A DNA stretch of 14,789 bases from positions 3,825 to 18,613 of the forward strand of contig DJQG01000046.1 in NCBI GenBank assembly GCA_002438685.1, given 5' to 3'. Below, piece after piece: positions 7,627 through 14,623 of this stretch. The stretch comes from Ruminococcaceae bacterium UBA6392 (GTDB taxonomy: Bacteria; Bacillota; Clostridia; Oscillospirales; Acutalibacteraceae). The number at the start of each line of letters is the position of its first letter. Positions within the stretch are counted from its first letter, which is position 1. The notes beneath the pieces are model-generated. The model had not been told where the DNA came from and did no database searches. It was given only the letters and a program-made list of their open reading frames with translations. The translations under genes and the position numbers were made by a program.

Positions 7627-8655
7627 CCCCTGCGATTTTCGCGCCGCCTATCACTTCATTGCCGATATAAAACGCCGCAAACTGTCCCGGAGTGACCGAC
7701 CTCTGCGCCTCAAAAAATGTGACGCGCGCCGTGTTTTCGGAATCAAATTCAACATGCGCCGGCGCCGCGGGCGCTCTGAATCTTATCTTGACATCGCAGT
7801 CGAAGCTGCCGCTCATCTGCGCGCTTATCGCGTTTATGCCCTCGACCGTAAATTCCTTTGCATACTGCGCGCCGTTCTCGCCGAGGATAACCGCGTTTTG
7901 CTCCGGCACGATGCGCGTGACGAACATCGGGCGTCCGAACGCCCCGAGTCCCTTGCGCTGGCCGACGGTGTAGTTCATTATGCCCTTATGTCTGCCGATA
8001 ACATTGCCCTGCGTGTCGAGAAAATTGCCCTCGCCCATGTCCTTGAATCCGTGTGAGCGGATGAACGAAGAATAGTCATTGTCGGGGATAAAGCAGACCT
8101 CCTGGCTGTCCTTTTTCTGCGCGACCGGCAGAGAAAATTTCTCCGCAAGGGCGCGGATAGTGCTTTTCTCCATCCCGTCTATCGGGAACATCGCGTGGGC
8201 GAGCTGAAATTCAGAGAGCATGCAGAGAAAATAGCTCTGATCTTTCGCGCTGTCCGAGCGCAGGAGCTTTGTGTGTTCGCCGCTCTTGTCGAGCGAGGCA
8301 TAGTGCCCGGTCGCTACATAATCGCCGCCGTTTTCGAGGGCAAACTTGAGCATCGCGCCGAACTTTATCTCTCTGTTGCAGACGACGCAGGGGTTCGGAG
8401 TCGCTCCGCGCAGATATTCGGCGGCAAAATAGTCCATGACTTTTTCTTTGAACTCGCCGTGCAGGTCGAGCACGCAATGCTCTATTCTCAAGAGCCTTCG
8501 CCACATTTTTTGCGTCCTCAATGTCGCCGATCAGCACCGTCGCCGGGCTTCAGGCGCAGGGTAACGCCCACGATATCATACCCGCGCTCTTTGAGCAGAG
8601 CCGCGGCAACGGAGCTGTCAACTCCGCCGCTCATGCCTATAAATACGCGCTCCAA
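7604..8655 (-). pseudogene. mnmA: tRNA-uridine 2-sulfurtransferase MnmA, read in three frames (two frame breaks)
   Basis: MnmA adds the 2-thio group to U34 of Lys, Glu and Gln tRNAs. The N-terminus has the PP-loop IGMSGGVDSSVAAALL in frame A, which stops after LRLKPGDGADRRH. GDIEDAKNVAKAL follows in frame B. From IEHCVLDLHGEFKEKVMDYF to VETQRIL the protein is in frame C, with both catalytic cysteines in context (NPCVVCNREIKFGAM and QEVCFIPD). The breaks lie near 8527-8532 and 8486-8492. Each fits one extra base, and removing both gives about 349 residues, close to the normal size. The start is TTG 8655, 7 nt after AAAGGGGG. mnmA is conserved and rarely lost, so sequence error is a serious possibility. 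Confidence 0.87.
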
Positions 8656-8683
8656 GCATTCGCCCCCTTTCGATTCTTTGTAG

Positions 8684-8712
8684 ATTATACCATATCCCGC
8701 CCGACTATGCAA
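8684..8712 (-). promoter_or_regulatory. Sigma-A promoter for mnmA
   Basis: On the minus strand TTGCAT (8712-8707), a 17-bp spacer and TATAAT (8689-8684), preceded by TGG, which gives a TGn extended -10. The expected start is near 8677, about 20 nt before the TTG start of mnmA. Confidence 0.75.
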
Positions 8713-8797
8713 AGCAACTTGAATTTTACATCCCGAAATCATTTCGTTTTTCTGCGGAATATTTTTGTATATTTTTTGTTATGGTGCTTTTTAGGTG

Positions 8798-8833
8798 TTA
8801 TTTTTCGGTTAGCGCACGATTACCGAAAAATAA
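8798..8833. repeat. 12-bp perfect inverted repeat between mnmA and the PHP gene
   Basis: TTATTTTTCGGT (8798-8809) and ACCGAAAAATAA (8822-8833) are exact reverse complements around a 12-nt spacer. The distal arm is A-rich in either direction, so it is not a standard terminator. It lies about 85 bp from the mnmA -35 and 15 bp before the -35 of the PHP-gene promoter, which would suit an operator. No protein partner is known. The rest of 8713-8797 is T-rich and shows nothing else. Confidence 0.5.
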
Positions 8834-8848
8834 AATCTCGAAATCCGC

Positions 8849-8877
8849 TTGCAGAAAGCGGCAAAAAAGAGTATAAT
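8849..8877 (+). promoter_or_regulatory. Sigma-A promoter for the PHP-domain gene
   Basis: TTGCAG (8849-8854), a 17-bp spacer and TATAAT (8872-8877). The spacer includes part of a small hairpin (CCGCTT 8845-8850 with AAGCGG 8856-8861). Transcription would start near 8884, leaving a 130-nt leader before the TTG start at 9014. Confidence 0.65.
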
Positions 8878-8883
8878 AAAAGA

Positions 8884-9013
8884 TATATTGAGGGATTATG
8901 CGCTTTAGATACACGCACAGACCCGTGCGCCGCAATCGTATATACACGGTTCACTTTCGTTGACAATGCGGCTTTGGTCATTGCCGGGTCTTATTTCCAA
9001 GGGAGGATTTATT
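8884..9013 (+). promoter_or_regulatory. Long 5' leader of the PHP gene with a possible Arg-rich leader peptide
   Basis: This 130-nt untranslated stretch is much longer than the other leaders in the window (20-30 nt). It holds a small reading frame at 8898-8963 behind GAGGG, 21 codons reading MRFRYTHRPVRRNRIYTVHFR with seven arginines. CCGTG (8923-8927) can pair with CACGG (8945-8949), and GCCGCA (8929-8934) with TGCGGC (8967-8972). These helices interleave, so they would form a pseudoknot or exclude one another. No known riboswitch class is recognised. The helices are short, so chance is possible. Confidence 0.3.
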
Positions 9014-9862
9014 TTGTCAGTTGATCTACACTGTCACACGAAGTTATCAAACAGTTCCATGGGTATTGACGATCTTATTATGCTCGCAAAAAAACGCGGC
9101 GTCGATACCATTTCTATCACAGACCACGACTGCCAGGCAGGTTCCGTCCGTGGCAGGATCATCGCCGCAAGACGCGGAGTGACCGTTGTCCCCGGCGTTG
9201 AGCTGTCCGCATCGGATGCTGAAACCGGCCGTCAGGTACATATTCTCGGTTACTTCTGCGACAGTCCGGACAGGCTCGAGGAGCTCTGCCACAAGAACAA
9301 TGCCGCGCGCAAAAAAGCGGGACAGTATATGATTCTCAAGGCGGCTCAGCGTTATCCTATCTCCGCCGAGCTTGTCATGAAATGCGCCGCCGGCTCGACC
9401 GGAATCTTCGAGGAACACATTATGCACGCACTCGTCGAATGCGGCATCACTCAGGATTTTCACGGCGATATATATGACGAACTTTTCAGCCCCGACAGCC
9501 CGAAAAATATTATAGTCGAGCCGAAGTTCGTCAGCGTAAAAGAAGTTATAGACGCCATTCACGGCGCGGGAGGCATAGCTGTCCTCGCCCACCCGTATAA
9601 ATATAACAGCGTGCCCGGGCTTGACCGCTATGTAGAATACGGCATCAACGGCATCGAGGTCTGGTGCCCGTCGAGCAGCGAAGAGCAGCAGAGCGATATG
9701 CTCGACTACGCAAGGACTCACAAGCTCCTTGCAATAGGTGGCTCGGACTTCGGCGGAATGTATAACAAAGGCACCGTCAGCGTCGGCGATTTTGCTACGC
9801 CCGCCGCCGATTTCAAGGCGCTCAGCGACTACAAGACGATGCTCAAGAAACGCGCCAAATAA
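9014..9862 (+). CDS. PHP-domain phosphoesterase (YciV/TrpH-like)
   Basis: A 282-residue metal-dependent phosphoesterase of the PHP superfamily; close relatives hydrolyse 3',5'-nucleoside bisphosphates or act as 5'-3' RNA exonucleases (RNase AM). Metal-binding motifs are DLHCHT (H6, H8), TDHD (D37, H38), E63 in VPGVELS, H76 in VHILGYF, H193 in LAHPYKY and D245 in GGSDFGG. In the usual GSDxHG motif a His follows two residues after the Asp; here that position is Gly247, so one usual ligand is missing. The start is TTG 9014, well placed after GGGAGG (9001-9006); an upstream in-frame ATG at 8960 has no good ribosome binding site and would add a non-family N-terminus. It is followed 16 nt later by a hypothetical gene, probably in one operon. 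Confidence 0.88.
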   Translation: MSVDLHCHTKLSNSSMGIDDLIMLAKKRGVDTISITDHDCQAGSVRGRIIAARRGVTVVPGVELSASDAETGRQVHILGYFCDSPDRLEELCHKNNAARKKAGQYMILKAAQRYPISAELVMKCAAGSTGIFEEHIMHALVECGITQDFHGDIYDELFSPDSPKNIIVEPKFVSVKEVIDAIHGAGGIAVLAHPYKYNSVPGLDRYVEYGINGIEVWCPSSSEEQQSDMLDYARTHKLLAIGGSDFGGMYNKGTVSVGDFATPAADFKALSDYKTMLKKRAK

Positions 9863-9878
9863 GTTAGGAGGGATCGCA

Positions 9879-10484
9879 ATGCGTCCCGAAGAGGATAAGG
9901 ATATCAAAGTATTCCATCCGTCAAACGAAAAGAAAGAACAGGCTGAGGAATCAGCCGACCTCAGCCAGGATATACTGCACGCAGTGCAGGAACTTGACGC
10001 CCAGCGTTCAAACGGCAATCTCCGCCGCGCACGCAAGCTTGGCAGGAGTCTCGCGCAGTTCACGCCCGAAAACGCGGCGAAGCTCGGCGGAATAGACATA
10101 AAAGCAAAAGGCGGAGTCGACCCGCAGGAGCTGCCGTCAAATGTGCTCTATCAGGCGCGCGTGCTCATGCTGTTCACCGCGCAGCTGACTCTCCATCGCC
10201 TGCTGCCGCCGGTCATCTCGAACGAGGCGGTAAACGCCATGTACGACGATCTGAGCGAAGGTTTCTATGACAATGTCATGGAAGGCGCTTCGTTTTCGAT
10301 ATATTATCTCGCCGTCAGAAAGGCGTTCAACATCAGCGCAAATATCGGAAAGGGCTTCGCGATGCTCTGCGGAGACGAGGATTCCGACGAATACGCAAAA
10401 ATCGGAACGCTGGTCTACACTCTGTCGGATGAATATGTCACCAAACGGGTCAACGAAGCGGGATTTCGGGATTTGAAAAATTAA
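9879..10484 (+). CDS. Hypothetical protein, 201 residues, downstream of the PHP gene
   Basis: I do not recognise a family. The start is ATG 9879 behind AGGAGGG (9866-9872), 16 nt after the PHP gene stop, so the two are probably co-transcribed. The first 35 residues are charged and likely disordered (RPEEDKDIKVFHPSNEKKEQAEESADL). The rest is mostly helical with an apolar stretch at about 88-113 (NVLYQARVLMLFTAQLTLHRLLPPVI) that is too polar at its ends to call a membrane span. No catalytic motif, signal peptide or DNA-binding domain is visible. Cys is nearly absent (C164 only). It is probably a soluble cytoplasmic protein. The full ribosome binding site and clean terminator make it a real gene. 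Confidence 0.8.
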   Translation: MRPEEDKDIKVFHPSNEKKEQAEESADLSQDILHAVQELDAQRSNGNLRRARKLGRSLAQFTPENAAKLGGIDIKAKGGVDPQELPSNVLYQARVLMLFTAQLTLHRLLPPVISNEAVNAMYDDLSEGFYDNVMEGASFSIYYLAVRKAFNISANIGKGFAMLCGDEDSDEYAKIGTLVYTLSDEYVTKRVNEAGFRDLKN

Positions 10485-10494
10485 GCTAAAGCAA

Positions 10495-10532
10495 AAGCCG
10501 AACGGATTTTTTCTCCGTCCGGCTTCATTTTA
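10495..10532. terminator. Bidirectional terminator between the hypothetical gene and gcvH-like gene
   Basis: AAGCCGAACGGA (10495-10506) pairs with TCCGTCCGGCTT (10514-10525) over 12 bp with one A-C mismatch. The loop is TTTTTTC. ATTTTATTATAT follows on the plus strand and TTTTGCTTT on the minus strand, serving two convergent genes. Confidence 0.75.
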
Positions 10533-10922
10533 TTATATCATTTCGGCTTCTTTTCCGAGATATTTGCAGTATTCCTGCGCCGTCATGAGCTTAGCCACCC
10601 GCTCGGCGTCGCCGAACTCGGCGAGCCATGAACCGTATGGGTCGCTGTTTATGCTCTGCGGGTCGTCGAGCAAACCGTCGTTTATTCTCAGCACAGTCCC
10701 GCTTATCGGCGCGGAGATATCCCAAACGCCCTTGAACGCCTCGGCGTCGCCGATGACCTCGCCGGACTGATAATATTCGCCCTCGTCGCAGAGATTCAGA
10801 AAAGATATCTTTCCGCGCTTTTGCGGCACGAAGTCGGATATTCCGACTCGCGCTGTGCCGTCGGGCATAAAATCGACCCACTCATGCGAAGCGGTGTAAA
10901 ATAACCCGCGCTTTACTTTCAT
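10533..10922 (-). CDS. GcvH-like lipoyl-domain protein, orphan
   Basis: A 129-residue protein with the GcvH fold pattern: SHEWVDF (12-18), GTARVGISDF (22-31), then GEVIGDAEAFKGVWDISAPISGTVLRINDGL (54-84) and DPYGSWL (94-100). Lys64 in EAFKGV is in the place of the lipoylated Lys of the glycine cleavage H protein (usually ESVKA). In that system H carries the aminomethyl group between GcvP, GcvT and Lpd, but none of those genes is nearby. Its ATG (10922) overlaps the TGA of uxaC as ATGA, so translation is coupled. It could be a normal H protein displaced from its partners, or a GcvH-like protein with another role such as a lipoyl relay. The lipoyl Lys is present, so it is probably functional. 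Confidence 0.85.
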   Translation of the reverse strand: MKVKRGLFYTASHEWVDFMPDGTARVGISDFVPQKRGKISFLNLCDEGEYYQSGEVIGDAEAFKGVWDISAPISGTVLRINDGLLDDPQSINSDPYGSWLAEFGDAERVAKLMTAQEYCKYLGKEAEMI

Positions 10923-12316
10923 ATGCCGAAATATTCCTTCGCGTTGTTGAACGAGATGTCGCAGACTATCTTTTTGAGCGTGTCCATATCCGCGGGATAG
11001 AGTCCGCGCTCGACCATGCTGCCGATAAGGTCGCAAAGTATGCGGCGGAAATATTCGTGGCGCGGATAGGACAGGAACGAACGCGAATCCGTCACCATGC
11101 CGACGAACTTCGAGAGCACGCCGGTGTTCGCGAGTGCTTTCATCTGCTCGCGCATGCCGTCGATATTGTCGTTGAACCACCACGCCGAGCCGAACTGAAT
11201 TTTCGACGCCGCCTGCGAATTCTGGAAGTTGCCGAGCATCGCGCCGAGAACATAGTTGTCCTTGGGGTTGAGCGTGAAGAGTATGGTCTTGGGCAGAAGG
11301 TCTTCAACATCGAGGGAGTCGAGCAGGCGCGACAGATTGTCCGCAACCTCGTGGTCGGCTATCGAGTCAAAGCCGCTGTCCGGGCCGAGGGCTTTGAACA
11401 TGCGCGAATTGTTGTTGCGCGTTGCGCCGATGTGTATCTCCATGCCCCAGCCGCGGCGCGCGTATTCCTTTGCAAAGAAGCGCATAAGCTCGGTCTTGTA
11501 TTCATCAACTTCACATTCGCTCAGTGCCTCGCCGCCGAGAGCCTTTTTGAACACTCTGTCGAGCTCCGCCGCGTCTGCGCGCTTATAGGGCACGCGGGTG
11601 AACGCGTGGTCGCTCGCGCGGCAACCCATCTTTTCAAACAGATCGATTCGGCTCAGGAGCACTTCTTTTAGCTTTTCATAGCTGTCAACTTTCTCGCCCG
11701 AGGTCTTTTCGAGAGCCTTCACCCAGTCGCGGTAGCCTGGCAGCTCGATACCGAGTGCCTTGTCGGGTCTGAATGCCGGGATAACGCGGCATTTGAAGCT
11801 CTTGTCCTCGGCGATGAGTTTGTGATATTCGAGACTGTCCGCCGCGTCGTCGGTCGTGCAGAGGCACACGACGTTCGAGCTTTCGATAAGCTCACGCGGG
11901 GTGAATCCGCCCGCCGCTATCTTCGCGTTCGCGCGGTTCCAGATATCCTCCGCCGTCTTTTCGCTCAGCGGCTCATATATGGCAAAATATCTCTGAAGCT
12001 CGAGGTGAGTCCAATGATAGAGCGGGTTGCCGAGAAGATACGGCATTATCTTCGCCCACGCCATGAATTTTTCGCGCGGGGAGGCGTCGCCCGTGATGTA
12101 CTTCTCTTCAACGCCGCAGGAACGCATTGCGCGCCACTTGTAGTGATCGCCCGCGAGCCAGAGCCATGCTATGTCCTCGGGAGCGCGATTTTCGTATATT
12201 TCCTTGGGCGACAGGTGACAGTGCCAGTCGAATATCGGCATCTCGTCAGCCGCGGCAAAAAGCTCGCGCGCGGTGTCGCTCTCAAGCAGAAAATCCTTGT
12301 CCATAAAAGTTTTCAT
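10919..12316 (-). CDS. uxaC: Uronate (glucuronate/galacturonate) isomerase
   Basis: Converts D-glucuronate to D-fructuronate and D-galacturonate to D-tagaturonate, the first step of hexuronate breakdown from pectin or glucuronides. The 465-residue length is normal. Family marks are the metal-binding FDWHCHLSP (H32, H34), NPLYHWTHLELQRYF, the SDHAFTR block, GMEIHIGATRNNN and the C-terminal GMVTDSRSFLSYPRHEYFRRILC. The start is ATG 12316 after GGAGGAGA; an in-frame alternative 20 codons upstream would lie over the promoter. No other uronate genes (uxuA, uxaB, kdgK, transporters) are in the window, so the pathway must be completed elsewhere. It is coupled to the gcvH-like gene by a 4-bp overlap. 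Confidence 0.96.
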   Translation of the reverse strand: MKTFMDKDFLLESDTARELFAAADEMPIFDWHCHLSPKEIYENRAPEDIAWLWLAGDHYKWRAMRSCGVEEKYITGDASPREKFMAWAKIMPYLLGNPLYHWTHLELQRYFAIYEPLSEKTAEDIWNRANAKIAAGGFTPRELIESSNVVCLCTTDDAADSLEYHKLIAEDKSFKCRVIPAFRPDKALGIELPGYRDWVKALEKTSGEKVDSYEKLKEVLLSRIDLFEKMGCRASDHAFTRVPYKRADAAELDRVFKKALGGEALSECEVDEYKTELMRFFAKEYARRGWGMEIHIGATRNNNSRMFKALGPDSGFDSIADHEVADNLSRLLDSLDVEDLLPKTILFTLNPKDNYVLGAMLGNFQNSQAASKIQFGSAWWFNDNIDGMREQMKALANTGVLSKFVGMVTDSRSFLSYPRHEYFRRILCDLIGSMVERGLYPADMDTLKKIVCDISFNNAKEYFGI

Positions 12317-12347
12317 TCGTATCTCCTCCCGATTTCTCGTTGATATT

Positions 12348-12376
12348 ATTATAACCTCCGCCGCCGATATAAGCAA
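12348..12376 (-). promoter_or_regulatory. Sigma-A promoter for uxaC-gcvH
   Basis: On the minus strand TTGCTT (12376-12371), a 17-bp spacer and a perfect TATAAT (12353-12348). Transcription would start near 12341, 25 nt before the ATG. The -35 lies 9 bp from the -35 of the opposite promoter. Confidence 0.7.
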
Positions 12377-12385
12377 TAGTGCGCG

Positions 12386-12414
12386 TTGACAAAAAGATTA
12401 ATTTTCTGTAATAT
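12386..12414 (+). promoter_or_regulatory. Sigma-A promoter for the CehA-like PHP gene
   Basis: A perfect TTGACA -35 (12386-12391), a 17-bp spacer and TAATAT (12409-12414). The expected start near 12421 leaves a leader of about 30 nt. Confidence 0.7.
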
Positions 12415-12450
12415 AAGAGCGGATAAATTTGTTTTCAAGAGGTGCTCGCT

Positions 12451-13701
12451 TTGAGAAAATTCAAGATAACAAACCCTTATGCCGGCGTTGACTGGGACAG
12501 CTGGCATCATTACAAAACCAATCTGCACACGCACTCGACCGCGAGCGACGCGCAGGTCGATTTTTCGGACATGATAAAGGCATATTACGACGCGGGCTTT
12601 GATATTCTCGCCATGACGGACCACGGAGTCGTGAACCACGGCTGGAATCAAAAGCCTCGCCGCATCCCCGTGCTCTCCGTCAGCTCTATTATGAAAAAAC
12701 CGACATGGCTCAGCGACGAGGAATACGGCGCGATACTCGACGGCACATACAAAAACCGCGGGCGCGGCATGACCGATCTCAGATACGGAATCGAGATAAA
12801 CACCGCCGTATTCACAAAAGCCCATGTCAACGGCTTTTTCACCGAATACGGTCAGGGGCTCGTCGGGCATGAAAACGATTTCGAAGGACCGGTCAAGGGC
12901 GTCGCCGAGAGCGGCGGACTCTCCGTCATAAACCACCCCGGCGACTGGCTCGAATCCTATGTCGATGTGAATCACGCGCACGAAAAGAAGAATGTCGAAC
13001 TGTTCGCCGATATATTAAAAAAATATCCGTCGTGCCTCGGGATCGAGGTGTTCAACCGCATCGACACCGTCACCTGCGCCGACCGCATACTCTGGGACGA
13101 ACTGCTTTCGGCGGTTATACCGAGCGGCAGAAATGTCTGGGGCTTCGCGAACAGCGACGCCCATGTGCTCTCCGACATTGACACGAGCTTCATGGATTTT
13201 GTTCTGCCGGACAGGACGGAGCAGACCGTCCGCCGCGGCATGGAGAATGGCACATTCTTCTCTGTCGGCAGGCGCGCGGTATACGAGCTCGGCAAAGACT
13301 TTGTCGGCGAGGGCGAATATCCGACCGTCACGCGCATAACCGTGGATGAAAATGAGCAGAGCATAAGCATCGAGGGCAAAAATTATAACCGCGTGCAGTG
13401 GATATCAAACGGAAAAACAATCGCTGAGGGCGAAAAAATCGTTCTCATTGCCGCGTCGCAGAACATCGGCTGCTATGTCCGCGTTCAGCTGCTCGGAAAA
13501 GGTGGCATATGTTTAACTCAGGCGTTCGTGCTCGACGACGGCAATATGCATGAAGTGACTCTGCGCAATATCACGCCGCAGCAGCGCAAGATAGAGCGCG
13601 CCGAAGATAAATTCAAGAGCACCAGATTCTATGTTCTCGGTCAGGAGATATCCCGCGAAACAGCATACAGAAAACGCTGCAGGCAAGAGAAGAAGAAATG
13701 A
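12451..13701 (+). CDS. PHP-domain metallohydrolase, CehA/McbA-like
   Basis: A 416-residue protein with an N-terminal PHP metal-dependent hydrolase domain: NLHTHS (H26, H28), AMTDHG (D57, H58), E115 in YGIEIN, H162 in NHPGDW and ANSDAH (D236, H238). The full ligand set is present, unlike the other PHP protein in this window. The last 120 residues (from about 292) are predicted beta-rich, as in CehA/McbA-type proteins that have an added C-terminal beta domain. Substrates of this group vary (phosphoesters, carbamates), so none is claimed. No signal peptide is seen. The start is TTG 12451, 7 nt after AAGAGGT; a GTG at 12442 would overlap that site. The stop overlaps the next gene's ATG by 4 bp, giving translational coupling. 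Confidence 0.85.
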   Translation: MRKFKITNPYAGVDWDSWHHYKTNLHTHSTASDAQVDFSDMIKAYYDAGFDILAMTDHGVVNHGWNQKPRRIPVLSVSSIMKKPTWLSDEEYGAILDGTYKNRGRGMTDLRYGIEINTAVFTKAHVNGFFTEYGQGLVGHENDFEGPVKGVAESGGLSVINHPGDWLESYVDVNHAHEKKNVELFADILKKYPSCLGIEVFNRIDTVTCADRILWDELLSAVIPSGRNVWGFANSDAHVLSDIDTSFMDFVLPDRTEQTVRRGMENGTFFSVGRRAVYELGKDFVGEGEYPTVTRITVDENEQSISIEGKNYNRVQWISNGKTIAEGEKIVLIAASQNIGCYVRVQLLGKGGICLTQAFVLDDGNMHEVTLRNITPQQRKIERAEDKFKSTRFYVLGQEISRETAYRKRCRQEKKK

Positions 13702-14546
13702 AAAAATCATCGAAAAAGGGTCTTAAAATCGCCGCGATAACCGTCGGATGCATAGCGCTGGCGGTCGCCGCCGGGTTCGGTACATACAGAATAAAGAACC
13801 GCGTCGACTCGAAAAAATATAATCTTATCACGCTCGACACCTCGTCGCTTCCCGCGCCGCAGGAGCCGGTGCGCGACGATTTTGTTCAGCTCAAAAATGT
13901 CAGGATGCACTATGTCGTTTACGGCAGAGGCGAGCAGCCGCTTGTCTTAATCCACGGAAACGGCGGCAGCGCGAAGTCGCTCGCCGAGGCGGCAAGCTAT
14001 CTCGCCAATGACTACACGGTCTATGTAATTGAAAGTCGCTGCCACGGACAGAGCAGCGACCCGGGCACGATAGACTATGAATCCATGGCGGACGACACCG
14101 CGCAGTTCATCGCCGCGATGAAGCTCAGAGAGCCGTATATCATGGGACACAGCGACGGCGGCATAATTGCGCTGACGCTCGCCGCGAGATACCCGGATAT
14201 CCCGGGCGCGATAATATCCTGCGGCGCGAACACAAGCCCCAAGACGATGAAGCCGTATTTTATCATCGGCGTGAAATTCAACAATATGTTCCGCCACGAT
14301 AAGCTCAATGATATGATGCTCACCCTGCCGGATATCACCGCCGAAATGCTCGGCGAAATAACCGTGCCGACATATATTGTCGCGGGCGAGCATGATATCA
14401 TGCGGCTCTCCGACACGGCGTATATGTACAGGAAGATCCCCAACAGCCGCATCGCGATAATCAAGGGCGCGGGGCACTCGACATATATGTCGCACGACGG
14501 CAAGCAGGCTTATGTGCTCGCCAAAGGATTTTTTGACACACTCTGA
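13698..14546 (+). CDS. Membrane-anchored alpha/beta hydrolase
   Basis: A 282-residue protein. Residues 1-8 are Lys-rich and 9-30 form one membrane span (LKIAAITVGCIALAVAAGF), so the catalytic domain is probably outside the membrane, tethered as an uncleaved signal anchor. The alpha/beta hydrolase domain shows the oxyanion motif HGNGG (86-90), nucleophile elbow GHSDGG (Ser152), acid Asp233 in GEHD and His260 in GAGHS, a complete catalytic triad. The substrate cannot be told from the sequence; esterases, lipases and peptidases share this fold. Its ATG overlaps the TGA of the PHP gene (ATGA), and the upstream ribosome binding site is weak, so it depends on coupling to that gene. A terminator follows directly. 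Confidence 0.9.
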   Translation: MKKSSKKGLKIAAITVGCIALAVAAGFGTYRIKNRVDSKKYNLITLDTSSLPAPQEPVRDDFVQLKNVRMHYVVYGRGEQPLVLIHGNGGSAKSLAEAASYLANDYTVYVIESRCHGQSSDPGTIDYESMADDTAQFIAAMKLREPYIMGHSDGGIIALTLAARYPDIPGAIISCGANTSPKTMKPYFIIGVKFNNMFRHDKLNDMMLTLPDITAEMLGEITVPTYIVAGEHDIMRLSDTAYMYRKIPNSRIAIIKGAGHSTYMSHDGKQAYVLAKGFFDTL

Positions 14547-14558
14547 TATATAAATTTA

Positions 14559-14609
14559 ACAGCCGCCGATTCGGTTTTTTACGCTGAATACGTCGGCTGT
14601 TTTTATTTT
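14559..14609 (+). terminator. Rho-independent terminator after the alpha/beta hydrolase
   Basis: ACAGCCG (14559-14565) pairs with CGGCTGT (14594-14600), with two more pairs after one mismatch. The loop is long (about 22-28 nt) and includes a run of six T. TTTTTATTTT follows. Confidence 0.65.
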
Positions 14610-14623
14610 GCGGCTGTCCGTTT

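Noticed and set aside
8898..8963. 21-codon Arg-rich frame as an independent gene
   Set aside because: Too short and with a close ribosome binding site spacing of 3 nt; kept only as a possible leader peptide.
11057..11671. Plus-strand open frame inside uxaC
   Set aside because: Antisense shadow of a well-conserved enzyme with no ribosome binding site or family resemblance.
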